The notes under the pieces were generated by a model. That model was given only the letters and a program-made list of their open reading frames with translations. It was not told where the DNA came from and did not search any database. The translations under genes were made by a program, and so were the position numbers. From Candidatus Buchananbacteria bacterium RIFCSPLOWO2_02_FULL_46_11b (GTDB lineage Bacteria > Patescibacteriota > Patescibacteriia > Buchananbacterales > UBA6539): a stretch of DNA of 6,137 nt. The DNA lies in contig MHIR01000053.1 of assembly GCA_001817615.1 (NCBI GenBank), positions 21,812-27,948 on the forward strand, written 5' to 3'. Each line of letters begins with the position of its first letter. The first letter of the stretch is position 1. This document shows positions 5,357 through 6,137 of the stretch, in pieces.

Positions 5357-6004
5357 ATGACAAAATATCAAGACAAATATCGCGTTGAATCATGCCGGCT
5401 AAAAAATTGGGATTATTCGGCTGATGGTTATTATTTTGTAACAATTTGCGTTGAGAACGGCGGCCATTGTTTCGGCCAAGTCAAAGATTTTAAAATGTAT
5501 TTATCGGAAATTGGCGCAGTAGTCAAAAATGAATGGTTAAAAACCGGTGAAATTAGAAAAAATGTAATACTGGATGAATTTGTGATTATGCCTAATCATA
5601 TTCATACCATAATAATTATTAATAGCAATAATAAACCAATTGATAAAATAACGTTTCGTGACGAGGTTGAATCATTATGGGATATGAATACCCCAGCATC
5701 GATCATCAATTTAGCAAAAACACCGTGTAGAGACGAGGCGGCGCCTCGTCTCTACAATGAGGTTGGTGATAAATTAAAAAGGATATCGCCAAAACCTAAT
5801 TCATTGTCGTCAATTTTAGGATCATTTAAATCTGCCTGCACCAAAAAAATTAGAACATTAGGGTATGATTTTGAATGGCAGGAACGTTTTTATGATAATG
5901 TTATCAGAAATGAAGAGGCATTATACCGCATCAGACAATATATTATTGAAAATCCGGAAAAATGGGAAAGGGACAGAAATAATCCAAAAGGTTTATTCAT
6001 ATAA
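5357..6004 (+). CDS. REP-associated tyrosine transposase (RAYT, Y1/HUH family)
   Basis: RAYTs are single-copy relatives of IS200/IS605 transposases that cut single-stranded DNA at REP palindromes. The 215-residue protein has the Y1_Tnp fold: an N-terminal GYYFVTICV strand (24-32), the metal-binding HUH motif in MPNHIH (H81, H83), and a C-terminal RQYIIENPEKW helix with the probable nucleophile Y195. KPNSLSSILGSFKSA (146-160) and WQERFYDNVIRNEEAL (174-189) are typical of RAYTs. I chose ATG 5357 over an in-frame TTG at 5342 because the TTG lies within the terminator hairpin and the family N-terminus fits the ATG. Codons 124-133 (CRDEAAPRLY) are a palindrome. The gene is more AT-rich than its neighbours, suggesting horizontal arrival. 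No terminal repeats define an insertion sequence. Confidence 0.9.
   Translation: MTKYQDKYRVESCRLKNWDYSADGYYFVTICVENGGHCFGQVKDFKMYLSEIGAVVKNEWLKTGEIRKNVILDEFVIMPNHIHTIIIINSNNKPIDKITFRDEVESLWDMNTPASIINLAKTPCRDEAAPRLYNEVGDKLKRISPKPNSLSSILGSFKSACTKKIRTLGYDFEWQERFYDNVIRNEEALYRIRQYIIENPEKWERDRNNPKGLFI
5726..5756. repeat. Perfect palindrome inside the RAYT gene
   Basis: TGTAGAGACGAGGC (5726-5739) and GCCTCGTCTCTACA (5743-5756) are exact reverse complements separated by GGC. The unit is read in frame as CRDEAAPRLY plus the first base of the next codon. It is much richer in G+C than the surrounding AT-rich gene and falls in a region between the HUH motif and the C-terminal helix where RAYTs vary in length. 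A REP-like insertion is the simplest explanation. Confidence 0.8.
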
Positions 6005-6027
6005 ATTTAATAATTAACCAAAACTAT

Positions 6028-6137
6028 ATGCAAGACCTCCATTCCCAGCTGAACCAAAGTCTTTGCCACTATGCCCAAAGGTCAGCCGAGGAACTAAAGA
6101 ACTGGCTGGCTTTATGGCGCGATGTCGGCGAAAATAA
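6028..6137 (+). CDS. N-terminal fragment of an unrecognised protein (cut by window end)
   Basis: An open frame starts at ATG 6028, 23 bp after the RAYT stop codon, and runs off the window after 36 codons. It begins MQDLHSQLNQSLCHYAQRSA and looks like a soluble, helix-forming, codon-typical N-terminus rich in Leu, Gln and Glu. Base composition returns to that of pnp and lspA, which suggests a resident gene. No Shine-Dalgarno sequence precedes it and the upstream 23 bp show no promoter. The fragment is too short to assign a family. Confidence 0.55.
   Translation, partial: MQDLHSQLNQSLCHYAQRSAEELKNWLALWRDVGEN

Overview
The window is a 6.1 kb piece of bacterial chromosome with every recognisable gene on the + strand: pnp, an unrecognised membrane-anchored protein, a gene-free stretch of about 590 bp that looks RNA-rich, a DksA/TraR-type zinc-finger gene, lspA, a REP-associated tyrosine transposase (RAYT), and the first 36 codons of a further gene cut by the window edge. 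Moderate G+C, short operons, a small DksA-like protein beside lspA, AT-rich SD-less starts and a RAYT together suggest a Candidate Phyla Radiation (Patescibacteria, perhaps Parcubacteria-like) genome. That is inference: no rRNA or phylogenetic marker was tested. Stop codons are TAA or TAG and no in-frame TGA is needed, so the standard code fits.

Layout. pnp (11-2224) is intact and followed by an intrinsic terminator. That terminator is embedded in a 113-bp compound palindrome (2249-2361). The 480-residue protein at 2387-3829 has one N-terminal membrane anchor and a long outside domain; its coding sequence carries a near-perfect 24-bp palindrome. From 3830 to 4420 there is no gene. Instead there is a DnaA-box match, a strong promoter (TTGACA, 17-bp spacer, TATAGT), a folded RNA of roughly 210 nt with a possible double pseudoknot and a terminator, a second hairpin-rich cassette with mutually exclusive stems, and then an extended -10 promoter. 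That promoter serves the DksA-like gene and lspA, which form a tight two-gene operon (12 bp apart). A strong terminator-shaped hairpin lies inside the lspA coding region, and another terminator closes the operon. The RAYT gene begins almost on top of that last terminator, is more AT-rich than its neighbours, and contains a perfect 14-bp-arm palindrome read in frame.

How the parts relate. PNPase works in RNA turnover. The DksA-like protein probably acts on RNA polymerase, and LspA processes lipoproteins; they probably share a transcript rather than a pathway. RAYTs act on REP-type palindromes, and three REP-like palindromes occur in this short window, two of them inside genes. The most promising unexplained items are the structured RNA at 3980-4196 with its downstream cassette, and the palindromes tolerated inside coding sequence.
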